From: Cocleimonas sp.
GTDB lineage: Bacteria; Pseudomonadota; Gammaproteobacteria; Thiotrichales; Thiotrichaceae
Assembly (NCBI GenBank): GCA_023145535.1
Contig: JAGLDQ010000016.1
Location: 1 to 8,589, forward strand
Direction: 5' to 3'
DNA length: 8,589 nucleotides
Shown here piece by piece: positions 1 to 6,805 of this stretch. A program made the translations under genes and the position numbers. Position 1 is the first letter of the stretch. The number at the start of each line of letters is the position of its first letter. The notes beneath the pieces were generated by a model. The model ran no database searches and was not told the DNA's origin. It saw nothing but the letters and a program-made list of their open reading frames with translations.

Positions 1-1332
1 GCCTGCTGATAAATTATCGGCAGAGATAACAATATATAACAGCGTCATATCATGCCCTGCATTGGCTAACAGCATAAACAAGATATTCGTTGCGGCGGAT
101 AAAGCCGCCCCTAAAAAGAGTATTTTCATCACTCCGAAACGCACTGATAATAAGCCGCCCAAAAAACCACCCGCAATGGTCATCAACAAACCAAAGCTTT
201 TCACTACATTGGCGATTTCTATTTTGGTAAAGCCGAGGTCTTGATAAAAAACATTGGAAATCACCCCTAAAACAATATCTGAAATACGGTATAAACCAAT
301 TAAGGCTAATAATAAGAGTGCTAAATTTAGGCCATAGCGCGAGAAGAAGTCTTTGGCAGGGGCGACATAGGTTTCATTCACCATTGATTCCTGCACTATT
401 CCTGATAAAACCATCAACCGAGCGACACCCCATGCAATAACAACGGCAATCGCTAAGCGGAACGTTTCAACGATAAAGCTGGCTAAATGCTTATTAGAAA
501 ACATCTCAGTAAGTGAGGCTTTAGTCGTTTTGACTACATCGGCGCTGAAATAAAAGGTGGCAATAAAAGCTAAAACGGCCAGCGTAAATAACAGTAAAAA
601 ACGTAAATAGTCGGAGGCAGAATGCTTGGCCTTATCTTCACGCTGACGTGTAGGCTCAGGAATAATCAAGGTCGTTATAATACCAACCAGCATCACACCT
701 GACATAATCGCGTACGTCCACTGCCATGCTTCATAGCGATAACTTTCTTTATCGGATCCAAAATAGCTGGCTAGATACAACGCACCCGCCCCTGCAACTA
801 ACATCCCAATGCGATAACCTGCAATATAAGTGGAGGACATCATTGCTTGCAAATCACTGTCGGCGGATTCTATTCGATAGGCATCAATCACCACATCTTG
901 CGTTGCAGAGGAGAAGCCAAGCAATACGGCGGCCAATGCCATCATGGTTAGACTATTTTCACTCGCTAGCGGATTGGTCATACCCATCCATAAAATAGCG
1001 GCAATAATGGAAAGCTGCGACAAAATCATCCAACTACGTCGCCGTCCTAACCATTGAGTTAAAAAGGGAATGGGTAATTTGTCAACTAAAGGAGCCCACA
1101 CAAATTTAAAGGAATAGCCTAATGCCGCCCAACTAAAAAAAGTCACCGCAGAACGCTCAACGCCCGCCTCACGCAACCATAATCCCAACGACGAAAAAAT
1201 CAATAAGATAGGCACGCCTGCGGAAAAACCAAGAAAAAGCATGGTAATAACGCGCGGATGTTTAAAACTTGCCATAGTTTCCGCCCAACTTTCTGTGGGT
1301 TGTACGGGTGTTGGGGCATTATCTGCTTTCAT
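1..1332 (-). CDS. ampG: AmpG-family muropeptide permease, 3' end outside window (partial)
   Basis: This is an inner-membrane MFS/PAT-family transporter. AmpG imports anhydro-muropeptides released from the cell wall for recycling, and in many bacteria this import feeds the AmpR/AmpC beta-lactamase signal. I translated 444 codons from the ATG at 1332 with no stop, so the C-terminus is missing. Visible family marks are the conserved stretch FKFVWAPLVDKLP (residues 75-87), LGRRRSWM (95-102) and SSATQDVVIDAYRIE (141-155), followed by YRIGML (173-178). At least ten hydrophobic segments can be seen, the first at about 28-53. Between PEPTR (about 225) and PAKDFFSRYG (325-334) there is a segment of about 95 residues with two further hydrophobic stretches (about 243-262 and 286-309). 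E. coli AmpG has only a short loop there, so this is the longer AmpG form. The start overlaps the xthA stop (ATGA), which implies translational coupling. The family assignment is secure; the transported substrate is inferred from the family. Confidence 0.9.
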   Translation of the reverse strand, partial: MKADNAPTPVQPTESWAETMASFKHPRVITMLFLGFSAGVPILLIFSSLGLWLREAGVERSAVTFFSWAALGYSFKFVWAPLVDKLPIPFLTQWLGRRRSWMILSQLSIIAAILWMGMTNPLASENSLTMMALAAVLLGFSSATQDVVIDAYRIESADSDLQAMMSSTYIAGYRIGMLVAGAGALYLASYFGSDKESYRYEAWQWTYAIMSGVMLVGIITTLIIPEPTRQREDKAKHSASDYLRFLLLFTLAVLAFIATFYFSADVVKTTKASLTEMFSNKHLASFIVETFRLAIAVVIAWGVARLMVLSGIVQESMVNETYVAPAKDFFSRYGLNLALLLLALIGLYRISDIVLGVISNVFYQDLGFTKIEIANVVKSFGLLMTIAGGFLGGLLSVRFGVMKILFLGAALSAATNILFMLLANAGHDMTLLYIVISADNLSAG

Positions 1333-2111
1333 TTGCTGGAGATCTCATAGTTATAGTCAATGATGAGTGGTGCATGATCCGAAAATCGTTCCGTTTTATA
1401 AACACGGGTGCTTAACACTGTGCCTTTTAGTGAGGGAGATAACACATGATAGTCAATCCGCCAGCCTGTATTATTATGATAAGCTTGCCCACGAAATGAC
1501 CACCACGTATAGGTATGCTCCTCTTGTTCTATCTCACGGAATGCATCAATAAAACCCACCTCATCAAAGAGCACATCCAGCCAAGCGCGCTCTTCTGGTA
1601 GGAATCCTGAGTTCTTTTTATTCCCTTTCCAGTTTTTAATATCTTCATTTTTATGGGCAATATTCCAATCACCTCCGATAATATAATCACGTCCTGAGGC
1701 TTTCATGGAGAGCATTTTTTGCATAAAAAAATCCATACAGCGATACTTCACCTGCTGGCGCTCTTCTTTTGCTGAACCCGAGGGCAAATAGAGCGAAATC
1801 ACACTTAAATTACCAAACTGTGCCTCAATATAACGCCCCTCAGCGTCGAACTCCTCATGACCCATGCCGACAATCACCGCATCCGGCTTGGTTTTGCAGT
1901 ATAACGCCACGCCGCTATAGCCCTTTTTTTGTGCATCATGATAATAACAATGCATTCCTTCAGGATGGAAAATAGGATCGTCTAATTGATGCACTTGAGC
2001 TTTGGTTTCTTGAATACAGACAACCTCTGCATCTTGTGTCGGAAGCCAGTCAAAAAAGCCCTTACGAGCAGCGGCACGAATACCATTCGTGTTAGCAGTG
2101 ATAATACGCAT
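1329..2111 (-). CDS. xthA: Exodeoxyribonuclease III (AP endonuclease)
   Basis: This is a cytoplasmic base-excision-repair enzyme of the EEP (exonuclease-endonuclease-phosphatase) fold. It cuts at abasic sites and removes nucleotides 3' to 5' from duplex DNA. At 260 residues it is of normal family length (E. coli ExoIII is 268). Visible active-site elements, in order, are N7 in the N-terminal NTNGIRA motif, E35 in IQETK (metal ligand), Y108 in SLYLP, D148 and N150 in GGDWNIAH, D220 in GWRIDY, and the D245-H246 pair in FSDHAP. All catalytic positions are present. The ATG at 2111 is the right start because the family begins exactly at this M-R-I-I strand. There is no Shine-Dalgarno before it, and a strong promoter ends only about 15 bases upstream, so the leader should be very short. 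The stop overlaps the ampG start by four bases, so the two genes probably share an mRNA. Confidence 0.97.
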   Translation of the reverse strand: MRIITANTNGIRAAARKGFFDWLPTQDAEVVCIQETKAQVHQLDDPIFHPEGMHCYYHDAQKKGYSGVALYCKTKPDAVIVGMGHEEFDAEGRYIEAQFGNLSVISLYLPSGSAKEERQQVKYRCMDFFMQKMLSMKASGRDYIIGGDWNIAHKNEDIKNWKGNKKNSGFLPEERAWLDVLFDEVGFIDAFREIEQEEHTYTWWSFRGQAYHNNTGWRIDYHVLSPSLKGTVLSTRVYKTERFSDHAPLIIDYNYEISSK

Positions 2112-2126
2112 AATAATTATTTTGTT

Positions 2127-2156
2127 ATTTTAATGAATGAAAAGGTTAACTCTCAA
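2127..2156 (-). promoter_or_regulatory. Sigma70-type promoter of xthA-ampG
   Basis: Reading the minus strand, TTGAGA (2156-2151) and TAAAAT (2132-2127) are separated by 18 bases, and each matches the sigma70 consensus at five of six positions. Transcription would start near 2119-2120, only about eight or nine bases before the xthA ATG. No Shine-Dalgarno fits in that space, so the predicted message is almost leaderless. The prediction is from sequence only. Confidence 0.6.
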
Positions 2157-2171
2157 GTCTTCATCATAGGC

Positions 2172-2204
2172 GATTGATTGCTTCTCTTCTAGAGATAATC
2201 AATC
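2172..2204. terminator. Hairpin between hemY and xthA, possible terminator or processing site
   Basis: A strong interrupted inverted repeat: outer arms GATTGATT (2172-2179) and AATCAATC (2197-2204) pair over 8 bp, and inner arms TCTCT (2183-2187) and AGAGA (2191-2195) pair over 5 bp around a three-base loop. It lies about 95 bases past the hemY stop and just upstream of the xthA promoter, the right place to end the hem transcript. Neither strand has the run of T expected of a classical intrinsic terminator. It may instead be an mRNA 3'-end stabiliser, a weak terminator or a processing site. Confidence 0.45.
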
Positions 2205-2299
2205 CCTTTATGGTGTCTGACTGAACTTTGTGCTATCTAGCAACAACCAGCGATAACGCTTCTGTTCGTGTATTCGATACTTTTGTGAGCGATGCGCTT

Positions 2300-3583
2300 T
2301 TAAATAGTATAAAAAATATCAACATCTTTCTCTATTTTCTCTGCCTTGGACGGATCAGCCAAATTTTTTGATTTAAGGTATAAGGTTTCGCCTTTTTGGC
2401 TCACGCAGTATCTCAAGCCTTTGCGATAACAGAGCGCAGCGTTGTCATCATCATCAAGATGCATCAATAACTCGGCAAACTCCAAATAACCTTTGGTATC
2501 GGGCGCCATATTGAGTGCGGACTCATAGAAGTAACGAGCTTTCCCCCACAACATATTGCTACGATATAAACGCGCTAAACAAATCAGCAGTTCAGGGCTA
2601 TTATCATATTGTTGCAACCATTTTTCTGCTTGTTGAATCGATTTATTTAGGCTGACGTGCTCTATTTGCCCAAATCGTTCGACTAAATCGGTATCCCAGT
2701 TTTTATTTAATGCGCCGAGCAATATTTTTTCTGCGAGCTTGGTGTCATCAATGAGAATTAAGGCATCAATATAATGCAATACCGCTTGAGGCTTCGACTG
2801 GGTAGCCGCAGGTAAGTTTTTCCATAAAAGATGCAATTTTTCAGGCTGATGTTTTAATGCGGCGGATTGGAAGATACCTTTTAAAGCAACGGCGGCATAC
2901 TTTTTTTGCACAGTAGCCCGCAATTGTTTTTGCTTTTTTAACTCAGGCAATAGCTCAAATAAATGACTCCAATCTTCTTGTTTATAATAAACGTTGGCTA
3001 ATAATTTAGTGGCATAAGGATGCGCGGGAGATAGCTCTAGCAAATGCACTAAGGTTGCCCTAGCTTGTTCTACCTGCTTACTCCCTAGTTGCATTTCTGC
3101 CTGTGATACGGCAACAGCAATACGTGCATTTTCACCTTTTGCGACGGCTTTTTTTAGATATTGATCACGCTGATCATAGCTTTCTTGCATATGTGCGGCG
3201 CGTGCGGCAGCTAAATAATTTAATAACGGGGTTTCTGCATGGTTGATATTTTGTAGTAATAAAGCTTCTGATTTTTCCCAATGCCCTGAAGTAAATTGCA
3301 TTAATCCTTGGGTTAAACTTTGCCCTGCTTTATGACTCAGGCGCGTACTGCGGTAATGCTGGATATTTTTTTTCATTCCAAACAGGCTTTTAATTAACCA
3401 AATAAAGAAATAAAAAGCAATAAATGTTAACAGTAAGGCGAGCAATAAATTGGTACTTCCTAAGGTATAACTGCCCCATGTTCCCCATGTAATCGTGACC
3501 GTTTCCGCATGACTTAGAATAAAACTAGCAAGCCAGAATAGAGCAATGACAATGGTTAGCAAAAGCAAAGCGTATAAAAACAT
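2300..3583 (-). CDS. hemY: HemY, inner-membrane TPR protein of the heme-synthesis operon
   Basis: This is the proteobacterial HemY, a membrane-anchored tetratricopeptide protein encoded last in the hemCDXY operon. It is not the Bacillus enzyme of the same name (protoporphyrinogen oxidase). Its biochemical job is still debated; a scaffold or regulator of porphyrin flux at the inner membrane is commonly proposed. The 427-residue protein has two N-terminal membrane segments (about 3-22 and 45-65) flanking the HemY_N signature with TITWGTW (29-35). A long cytoplasmic helical region follows, with TPR-like repeats such as LLNYLAAARAAHM and the late WGKARYFYESALNMAPDTKGYLEFAELLMHL block. Length and architecture are normal for the family (E. 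coli about 398). It starts 10 bases after the hemX stop with only a weak ribosome-binding site, so it probably depends on coupled translation from hemX. No damage is seen. Confidence 0.93.
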   Translation of the reverse strand: MFLYALLLLTIVIALFWLASFILSHAETVTITWGTWGSYTLGSTNLLLALLLTFIAFYFFIWLIKSLFGMKKNIQHYRSTRLSHKAGQSLTQGLMQFTSGHWEKSEALLLQNINHAETPLLNYLAAARAAHMQESYDQRDQYLKKAVAKGENARIAVAVSQAEMQLGSKQVEQARATLVHLLELSPAHPYATKLLANVYYKQEDWSHLFELLPELKKQKQLRATVQKKYAAVALKGIFQSAALKHQPEKLHLLWKNLPAATQSKPQAVLHYIDALILIDDTKLAEKILLGALNKNWDTDLVERFGQIEHVSLNKSIQQAEKWLQQYDNSPELLICLARLYRSNMLWGKARYFYESALNMAPDTKGYLEFAELLMHLDDDDNAALCYRKGLRYCVSQKGETLYLKSKNLADPSKAEKIEKDVDIFYTI

Positions 3584-3593
3584 ATAAATGACT

Positions 3594-4718
3594 CTATTTT
3601 TCTGGTTTGGATAGTTGATTTAACTGCATTAATGAACCTGAAATATCAGGTGGTGACGGGGATAGCTTGACCTTACCCAGTTCATCCAAGTGCTGTTGTA
3701 ATGACTCCTTGATAATAGCGGGGTAGTATTTATCCAGCGTTTGTTGAATCAGTTGAAGCTGTTGATGGTAGTCATAATCCAATCCTTGTAAAACCATTAA
3801 GCGCAAGGTTTCAAAACGTAATTGCAATAGATTGTTTAGCTTCTCTTTTTCATCCAACCCCATTGTTTTTTGCACGGATTGATCAAATTTTTGAATGATC
3901 ACGGCATCATTTATCCCTGAAACTAGACCCGATATAAAACCACCCTCCTCTTGTGAGGCTTCTGGCAACAGGGTAATTTTTTGTTGTTTCTCAATTTCAG
4001 CCTCAACAGGCATTGCCTTAATCACCGCAAGTAACTCAACGATACGTTGTGATATTGCGCTGATATTAGGTGTCAAGAATGCCTCCACAGCGACAATTTC
4101 TTTAGCGAGGCTTTTACGCACAGGCAAATATTTTTTCGCCCCCAATTTAAGCAGTGTTGTTTCAGCACTTTTAAGCGCCTGTAATGCACCATCTTTATCT
4201 TTATGAAGCTGTAGGCGCTGATTTGCAATCTGTAATAAAAAACGTAGTTCCGCTAAGCGCCAGGCGTAACTAGGCGTTAGGGTAGTTGCGCGTGACTGTT
4301 CTTGTTGTTGCGTTAATAATGCGGCTTGCTGTTCTACCGTTTGAGCCGCATGTTGGGTTAATTTCTTAACCGTATCCAACGTTTCTACTGAACGATCAAG
4401 CTGCTTGCTTTTTTTCTCTAAATCGGACAATAACTGAACATTAAAGGCAACAACGGATGATTTTTCAGCAAATGTCTCCGCTTGCTGTTTTAATTCGCTC
4501 ACACCAATGGCAGCTTGTTTCGCACGATCATTGATTTGCATCCAGTTTTTATAACCTGCCGCGATACCAATCGCCGTTAACAAAAGTGCAATCCATGCAA
4601 TAAAGAGTGTAAAACGCGCACGCTGTTGCAATGTAGCAAGTGCTTGTGCTGATTCATCTACTTCGTTGTCTTTCCTCCCTAAGGTATCAGGATCGCTATT
4701 GCCTTCCATTTGACTCAT
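3594..4718 (-). CDS. hemX: HemX, membrane-anchored coiled-coil protein of the heme operon
   Basis: HemX is a single-pass inner-membrane protein found between hemD and hemY in gammaproteobacteria. Databases often label it uroporphyrinogen-III C-methyltransferase, but this 374-residue protein shows no SAM-dependent methyltransferase motifs, so that label should not be trusted; its function is unknown. Seen in order: a polar cytoplasmic N-terminus, one membrane helix (about 36-56), a Gln/Lys-rich predicted coiled coil (about 60-145), then the family hallmark AWRLAELRFLLQIANQRLQL (152-171) followed by DGALQALKSAE (176-186). The C-terminal part is helical and expected to lie in the periplasm. Its start overlaps the hemD stop by four bases (ATGA), which points to translational coupling, and hemY follows after 10 bases. 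Length is close to the family norm (E. coli about 393). Confidence 0.92.
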   Translation of the reverse strand: MSQMEGNSDPDTLGRKDNEVDESAQALATLQQRARFTLFIAWIALLLTAIGIAAGYKNWMQINDRAKQAAIGVSELKQQAETFAEKSSVVAFNVQLLSDLEKKSKQLDRSVETLDTVKKLTQHAAQTVEQQAALLTQQQEQSRATTLTPSYAWRLAELRFLLQIANQRLQLHKDKDGALQALKSAETTLLKLGAKKYLPVRKSLAKEIVAVEAFLTPNISAISQRIVELLAVIKAMPVEAEIEKQQKITLLPEASQEEGGFISGLVSGINDAVIIQKFDQSVQKTMGLDEKEKLNNLLQLRFETLRLMVLQGLDYDYHQQLQLIQQTLDKYYPAIIKESLQQHLDELGKVKLSPSPPDISGSLMQLNQLSKPEK

Positions 4719-5479
4719 CGATAAGAATCCATGCGAGTTTGTAAGTAAGAATAAATGGTTTCATCACTGGGGTCAGGAGCGACCCATATATTGCCCGAAA
4801 ATTGCGGTTGAAATTGTTGCTTAATGCGTTGACTACCGACTAATAAAGGAACGTTCGCAAGCCATTCATCATTATCAGCCAATCGTAATAAATGCTGCAA
4901 ACTTTCCCCGCTTGTGATAACAATAATATCAAGCTGCTGTTGATCATAATGCTGTTTTAATAACGCAATATTATCAGCAGGACAACGTCTGGCATAGACA
5001 TTACTGTAAGTAACGCAAGCCCCTCTTTGCCGCAATGTATCACGTAATAGATCACGCCCTCCTTCACCACGAAAAATAATAATGCGCTGACCTTGTACCG
5101 CTTGCAATGCATCCAACGCTAATAGCGCTTCGCTATTAAAACGTTTATCAGGAAAGTAATCCACGGTTAGTCCTTTGTTACGTAGGCTTAATGCTGTTTT
5201 TTTACCAACAGCCGCTATTTTCAAGGATTTCAACTGTGCTTTATTGACCCGCGCTAAGGCGCTTTCAACCGCATTGGAGCTGATAAAAATAGCCGTATTA
5301 AAGTGCTCTAGCTGACTGAGTTGCTGTTGTAATACCGACAGGGAGGTTGGCTCGACTATTTCTAGCAGTGGAAAGGGAATTATCTTTGCGCCCTTGGATT
5401 CGAGCTTAGTAATCAACTGTCCAGCCTGATGAGCAGGACGAGTAATCGCTATCCAACGATTTTTTAATTGATTCGACAT
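4715..5479 (-). CDS. hemD: Uroporphyrinogen-III synthase
   Basis: This cytosolic enzyme closes linear hydroxymethylbilane to uroporphyrinogen III while inverting ring D, the branch point for heme, siroheme and cobalamin. The sequence is divergent, as usual in this family, but carries the expected blocks: ITRPAHQAGQL (12-22), FISSNAVESAL (65-75), AAVGKKTALSLRNKG (89-103), IIFRGEGGRDLL (134-145) and IVITSGESLQHLL (186-198). I chose the ATG at 5479 (254 residues; E. coli 246). The frame stays open to a GTG at 5527, but that codon lies inside a stable hairpin and the 16 extra residues are unlike the family. A GAG element sits six bases before the chosen ATG; the adjacent ATG at 5482 is equally possible. 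The stop overlaps the hemX start. It lies directly downstream of hemC, whose product is its substrate. Confidence 0.93.
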   Translation of the reverse strand: MSNQLKNRWIAITRPAHQAGQLITKLESKGAKIIPFPLLEIVEPTSLSVLQQQLSQLEHFNTAIFISSNAVESALARVNKAQLKSLKIAAVGKKTALSLRNKGLTVDYFPDKRFNSEALLALDALQAVQGQRIIIFRGEGGRDLLRDTLRQRGACVTYSNVYARRCPADNIALLKQHYDQQQLDIIVITSGESLQHLLRLADNDEWLANVPLLVGSQRIKQQFQPQFSGNIWVAPDPSDETIYSYLQTRMDSYR

Positions 5480-5503
5480 CATTCGCTCATTTAGAAATAA
5501 TGC

Positions 5504-5532
5504 CGTAGGAAGGCGAGATTCCCTCACCTACG
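5504..5532 (-). promoter_or_regulatory. Hairpin in the hemC-hemD junction covering a possible GTG start
   Basis: In the minus-strand RNA, GGUGAG (5528-5523) pairs with CUCGCC (5517-5512) around the loop GGAAU. An outer stem CGUA/UACG (5532-5529 with 5507-5504) closes it, leaving a four-base bulge. The possible GTG start of hemD at 5527 is buried in the upper stem. No U-run follows, so it is not an intrinsic terminator. It could tune hemD translation or be an RNA-processing site. The structure is read by eye, with no energy calculated. Confidence 0.45.
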
Positions 5533-5563
5533 CTTGATAAATAATCAGCAAAGGGCGTGATAA

Positions 5564-6496
5564 CTAACTCACCTCAATCCCAATCGATGCTAAGACTTTG
5601 TCCGCACCTTGTGCTAATAAATCCTCGGCAACCGCGATCCCCATTTTTTCAGCCTCTTCAATTGGTGCCGTTTGTTCTGCACGGTAAATAGCAGAACCAT
5701 CAGGGTAGCCAACCAAACCACGCAAATAAATTTGATCACCCTGTAACTCAGAATACCCTGCAATAGGGACTTGGCAACCGCCCTTCAAACGCGTATTAAA
5801 GGCTCTTTCTGCTGTCACGCGAATGGCGGTCTCTGTGTGATGCAATGGCGCTAATAGCCTATTAATGCGTTCATCATCAATGCGACATTCAATACCAATT
5901 GCCCCTTGCCCAATCGCCGGAAGGCTCTGCTCGGCAGGAATGCACTGCGCGATACGATCATCAAAACCCAAACGCTTCAAACCCGCCGCGGCAAGAATAA
6001 TGGCATCAAAATGACCGTTATCTAATTTTTCTAAACGTGAATTCACATTACCACGCAAGCTCAGAATTTCTAAATCAGGACGCACTTCTTTAATTTGCGT
6101 TTGACGGCGTAAGCTTGATGTACCGACTTTCGCATTTTGCGGCAAATCATCCAAAGAGCTGAATCGACTAGAAACAAAGGCATCCAATGGATCATGACGC
6201 TCAAGAATAATGGGTAAGTGTAAACCTTCGGGTAGCGCCATTGGCACATCTTTCATCGAATGTACGGCAAGATCCGCCTTGCCTTCCAACATTTTAACTT
6301 CAAGCTCTTTTACAAAAAGACCTTTTCCCCCTATTTTAGCAAGAGGCGTATCCAGTATTTTATCGCCTTTAGTCGTTATGCCGACTAATTCAATGGCTAA
6401 ATCAGGGTGAAATTGCTGTAGTTGACGTTTAACTTCTTCGGCCTGCCACATGGCGAGGGGGCTTTTACGGGTGGCTATTCGTAGTATATTTGACAT
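5564..6496 (-). CDS. hemC: Hydroxymethylbilane synthase (porphobilinogen deaminase)
   Basis: This cytosolic enzyme joins four porphobilinogen units into hydroxymethylbilane on a covalently bound dipyrromethane primer. At 310 residues it is of standard length (E. coli 313). Key residues are present: the basic substrate-binding start RIATRKSPLAMWQA (6-19), GGKGLFVKELE (56-66), HSMKDVP with catalytic D83 (equivalent to E. coli D84), GTSSLRRQTQ with R130-R131 (125-134), LRGNVNSRL (147-155), PAIGQGAIGIE (193-203) and KGGCQVP with the cofactor-attachment cysteine C241 (equivalent to E. coli C242). The first methionine is in the family position. The ATG has no convincing Shine-Dalgarno. It is the first gene of hemCDXY, read away from the divergent cytochrome gene, so its promoter must lie in the 384-base gap to its right. 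Confidence 0.98.
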   Translation of the reverse strand: MSNILRIATRKSPLAMWQAEEVKRQLQQFHPDLAIELVGITTKGDKILDTPLAKIGGKGLFVKELEVKMLEGKADLAVHSMKDVPMALPEGLHLPIILERHDPLDAFVSSRFSSLDDLPQNAKVGTSSLRRQTQIKEVRPDLEILSLRGNVNSRLEKLDNGHFDAIILAAAGLKRLGFDDRIAQCIPAEQSLPAIGQGAIGIECRIDDERINRLLAPLHHTETAIRVTAERAFNTRLKGGCQVPIAGYSELQGDQIYLRGLVGYPDGSAIYRAEQTAPIEEAEKMGIAVAEDLLAQGADKVLASIGIEVS

Positions 6497-6515
6497 AAAT
6501 TATTTCTATTAACGG

Positions 6516-6542
6516 GGTATAAAGTACCGAACTTTACGTCAA
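6516..6542 (-). promoter_or_regulatory. Candidate hemC promoter with embedded inverted repeat
   Basis: Reading the minus strand, TTGACG (6542-6537) and TATACC (6521-6516) are separated by 15 bases, shorter than the ideal 17. The spacer is almost filled by a perfect inverted repeat TAAAGT-N5-ACTTTA (6520-6536), a plausible operator for a dimeric repressor that would occlude RNA polymerase. If this promoter is used, the start would fall near 6509, giving a leader of about 13 bases without a Shine-Dalgarno. A promoter further upstream cannot be excluded. Confidence 0.4.
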
Positions 6543-6543
6543 A

Positions 6544-6559
6544 TAGCGTTCCCTCGCTA
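6544..6559. repeat. Short inverted repeat upstream of the hemC promoter
   Basis: TAGCG (6544-6548) and CGCTA (6555-6559) form perfect five-base arms around the six bases TTCCCT. It sits immediately upstream of the candidate hemC -35 element, so it could be a regulator half-site pair or a small hairpin in a longer transcript. Five-base arms can easily occur by chance. Confidence 0.25.
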
Positions 6560-6711
6560 GTTGAAGTTAATAAATTAAGGCGATTTCTTCGTCTATAAAA
6601 AAGAACAAACTACGTTTCTCTCTCAATAAAAAGCACCCATCCTCTCTCCTGAAAAAACCTAGCTTCTCAAGGTACGATTAACACCAAATCATATCCATTA
6701 TTTTTTGCTTA

Positions 6712-6727
6712 TTTATTAAGTAATAAA
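6712..6727. repeat. AT-rich 16-bp palindrome in the hemC-cytochrome control region
   Basis: TTTATTA (6712-6718) and TAATAAA (6721-6727) are perfect seven-base arms separated by AG. Its centre is about 49 bases upstream of the centre of the FNR-type box. It could be an operator, an upstream element or an architectural-protein site; AT-richness raises the chance of coincidence. Confidence 0.3.
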
Positions 6728-6761
6728 ATTTATAACAAAATTGCGCTAAAATTAACATTTA

Positions 6762-6775
6762 TTGATCTATGTCAA
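6762..6775 (+). promoter_or_regulatory. FNR/CRP-family operator (TTGAT-N4-GTCAA)
   Basis: The site matches the TTGAT-N4-ATCAA consensus of FNR, and of the related NO-sensing DNR/NNR regulators, at nine of ten defined bases, differing only at the first base of the right half-site. Its centre (6768.5) is about 42 bases before the start predicted from the TATAAA at 6800, the classical position for class II activation. It would make the downstream pentaheme cytochrome operon responsive to low oxygen or nitric oxide. The regulator itself is not in the window. Confidence 0.6.
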
Positions 6776-6799
6776 TGAATAGCTGATAGACTGCATTGA

Positions 6800-6805
6800 T
6801 ATAAA
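6800..6805 (+). promoter_or_regulatory. -10 box of the cytochrome operon promoter
   Basis: TATAAA matches TATAAT at five of six positions and predicts a start near 6811-6812. There is no good -35 hexamer at the standard distance, as expected for an activator-dependent promoter whose -35 region is occupied by the FNR-type box. The 5' leader would be about 70 bases and ends in a clear AGGAGA ribosome-binding site at 6871-6876. Confidence 0.5.

Larger units (their letters stand above)
2112..2299. other. Intergenic region hemY-xthA
   Basis: This is the 188-base gap between the hemY stop and the xthA start, both on the minus strand. Besides the xthA promoter and the 13-bp hairpin listed separately, it contains a small near-perfect palindrome, TGCTA-TC-TAGCA (2231-2242), and a four-base stem AGCG-ATAA-CGCT (2250-2261). 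I see no open reading frame with a ribosome-binding site and no RNA gene. Confidence 0.5.

Noticed and set aside
726..998. A 90-codon plus-strand open frame inside ampG, and similar ones at 62-244, 1367-1552, 1769-1975, 1986-2177, 3895-4206, 6210-6410 and 7455-7673.
   Set aside because: Each lies over a well-supported gene in another frame, lacks a ribosome-binding site, and gives a protein without recognisable features.
3594..4718. Annotation of HemX as uroporphyrinogen-III C-methyltransferase.
   Set aside because: The protein is one membrane helix plus coiled coil and helical regions, with no SAM-binding glycine-rich motif; the name is inherited from database labels.
6623..6640. A minus-strand mini-ORF of five codons preceded by a strong AGGAGAGAGG, which could be a leader peptide for hemC.
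   Set aside because: The promoter favoured for hemC lies downstream of it, five codons carry no usable signal, and the purine run is part of a generally biased stretch. No attenuator structure follows it.
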